Origin: Polaribacter vadi
GTDB taxonomy: Bacteria; Bacteroidota; Bacteroidia; Flavobacteriales; Flavobacteriaceae
NCBI RefSeq assembly: GCF_018861005.1
Contig: NZ_JAHKQL010000004.1
Span: 429,459-493,458, forward strand
Direction of reading: 5' to 3'
DNA length: 64,000 nucleotides
Of this stretch, positions 62,806-64,000 are shown piece by piece; position 1 is the stretch's first letter; every line of letters begins with the position of its first letter. The notes below the pieces were generated by a model, which did no database searches, was not told the DNA's origin, and saw nothing but the letters and a program-made list of their open reading frames with translations. Both the position numbers and the translations under genes were made by a program.

Positions 62806-64000
62806 ATGAAAAAATCATTCCTTTTATTACTTCTATTAGTAATTAGTATTTCTTCTTATACACAAGAGTTGCCTTTTAAGAAGGTAGAAATTTCAGATTC
62901 AGTAGGGCTTGCAGATCAAATGCAGCATCTTGCCAAATTATGTGATGTAAAAAATATGTCTGAACTAGATTTATTTAAGTTTCAATTAATTAGAGGTAAT
63001 TATAAAGATGCACTAGTTACTTTTCAAAAAAGAATTAAAGAAACACCAATAGATCAAAGACAATATTTAGATATATACTTGCATTATGTAGAAGCAAAGC
63101 TTTCTAAGAACTTTAACGTTGCGTTTAAAAAATCTTACAGAAAATATGTAAAAAGCTCTGATGATATACAAGTTATTAATTTAGACAAAGCATTGATTAT
63201 TAGAGATCCTACGGATTATTATGTTAGTAATTTTAAGAATACGTATCAAAATATTAAATCTGAAAAGATATCACAATCAACTGCTAAGGATTTAGTAAAA
63301 AAATATTTTTTAAGCACCGTATTTTCATCAACAAGAGAACTTTATTTTGATGAAATAAAACAAGATCATAAACGTAGGTATACCATAAATGATAGTATAG
63401 TAATTCCTATGAAAGATGGTTCAGAAGTTTCAATTGTAGTTGTAAAACGAAAAGGAAAAACAACAACTAAAAAATCGGCGATACTAGTTTCATCTATATA
63501 TGCAGGAACCAATGAAGTAAGTGCTATGTTATCAGCATCTAAAGGATATATTGGAATTATTGCCAATACAAGAGGGAAAAGGTTAAGCAAAAGCGAAATA
63601 AAACCGCTGGAATATGAACATACAGATGTTTATGAAGTAATTGATTGGATTAGTAAACAGTCTTGGTCTAATCAAAAAGTAGCTATGTTTGGTGGTAGTT
63701 ACAATGGCTTTGCACAATGGGCATCTATGAAACACAAAGTGCATCCAGCATTAAAAACAATTGTTCCAATGGTGGCTATTGCTCCAGGAATTGATTATCC
63801 AATGGAAAATAATGTATTACACAATTATTCCTATTCTTGGAATTTTTATGTAACCAACAACAAGTTTTTAGATTTTGGAGCTTCGAATGATTTTAATCGT
63901 TGGAATTCCTTAAAAAACAAGTGGTACAAAACCGGAGTTGCATTTAATAAGCTAGATAGTCTAGATGGGCAAGTAAATACATTATGGAATAGATATATGG
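62806..64000 (+). CDS. CocE/NonD-type serine hydrolase (3' end cut by window edge)
   Basis: The first 398 residues are present. A Sec signal peptide (about 1-19, ending SSYTQ) is followed by an alpha-helical region (about 20-180) and a CocE/X-Pro dipeptidyl-peptidase S15 type fold: PMKDGSEVSIVVVKR, IIANTRGKRLS, then the nucleophile elbow MFGGSYNGFAQW with Ser298. The Asp and His of the triad would lie beyond the right edge. It is exported and may act on peptides or esters. The 40-bp gap after the lipoprotein gene suggests co-transcription under the LytTR boxes. Confidence 0.85.
   Translation, partial: MKKSFLLLLLLVISISSYTQELPFKKVEISDSVGLADQMQHLAKLCDVKNMSELDLFKFQLIRGNYKDALVTFQKRIKETPIDQRQYLDIYLHYVEAKLSKNFNVAFKKSYRKYVKSSDDIQVINLDKALIIRDPTDYYVSNFKNTYQNIKSEKISQSTAKDLVKKYFLSTVFSSTRELYFDEIKQDHKRRYTINDSIVIPMKDGSEVSIVVVKRKGKTTTKKSAILVSSIYAGTNEVSAMLSASKGYIGIIANTRGKRLSKSEIKPLEYEHTDVYEVIDWISKQSWSNQKVAMFGGSYNGFAQWASMKHKVHPALKTIVPMVAIAPGIDYPMENNVLHNYSYSWNFYVTNNKFLDFGASNDFNRWNSLKNKWYKTGVAFNKLDSLDGQVNTLWNRYM

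Noticed and set aside
1..64000. CRISPR arrays, tRNA or rRNA genes, insertion sequences, phage genes
   Set aside because: I looked for regularly spaced repeats, tRNA-like cloverleaf sequences, and transposase or integrase motifs and saw none.

Overview
The window comes from a low-GC marine member of the Flavobacteriaceae; a Polaribacter- or Tenacibaculum-like organism is the best guess. The evidence is AT-rich DNA, two SusC/SusD outer-membrane pairs, type IX secretion C-terminal tails, a PorP/SprF protein, weak Shine-Dalgarno sequences, and the Bacteroidota gene order NAD kinase - DUF6089 - uppS - bamA - two OmpH/Skp genes. No rRNA, tRNA, CRISPR array, insertion sequence or phage genes were seen.

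Bases 1-12068, all on the minus strand, form an arsenosugar-type locus. It has the radical SAM enzyme ArsS, an AhpD-like partner, the rSAM-associated glycosyltransferase, a rhodanese, a DUF547 protein and a purine nucleoside phosphorylase cut by the left edge. It also contains an outer-membrane SusC/SusD pair, a sodium:solute symporter, a T9SS-secreted protein and a metallophosphoesterase-like protein that has lost one metal site and carries a cysteine-rich loop. A strong hairpin splits it into an arsS-side unit and a susC-to-punA unit. This combination is the least ordinary content of the window. No arsM methyltransferase is visible here.

Bases 12131-22628 are core genes: a queuosine-precursor transporter, pdxJ, a CBS protein, nadK, a DUF6089 barrel, uppS, bamA, two OmpH/Skp chaperones, murI and a PorP/SprF protein.

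Bases 22874-48251 are a large beta-1,3-glucan (laminarin) utilisation locus. A Reg_prop/Y_Y_Y one-component sensor with a LuxR-type helix-turn-helix stands upstream of two units separated by a hairpin. The first is susC, susD, a glycan-binding lipoprotein and a GH16 laminarinase. The second is a clan GH-A lipoprotein, a cytosolic GH149-like beta-1,3-glucan phosphorylase, GH3, GH17, GH30, a GPH-type sugar symporter and a second GH17 without a signal peptide. A separate T9SS-secreted multi-module binding protein closes the locus. The layout suggests cutting at the surface, import of oligosaccharides, trimming in the periplasm, and a mixed phosphorolytic and hydrolytic finish in the cytoplasm.

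Bases 48612-64000 are an accessory region. It has a membrane-anchored AraC regulator with TolB-like and TPR domains, with a 14-bp direct repeat in the divergent promoter, then an ankyrin lipoprotein, an acyltransferase, a membrane thioredoxin, small barrels, a DUF4386 protein, a DUF6624 lipoprotein with a frameshifted partial copy 5 kb away, an amidohydrolase, an alpha/beta hydrolase and a PD40 lipoprotein. It ends with a LytS/LytTR two-component pair whose own promoter and the next promoter share CGTTC(A/C)T boxes, a hypothetical lipoprotein, and a CocE/NonD-type hydrolase cut by the right edge.
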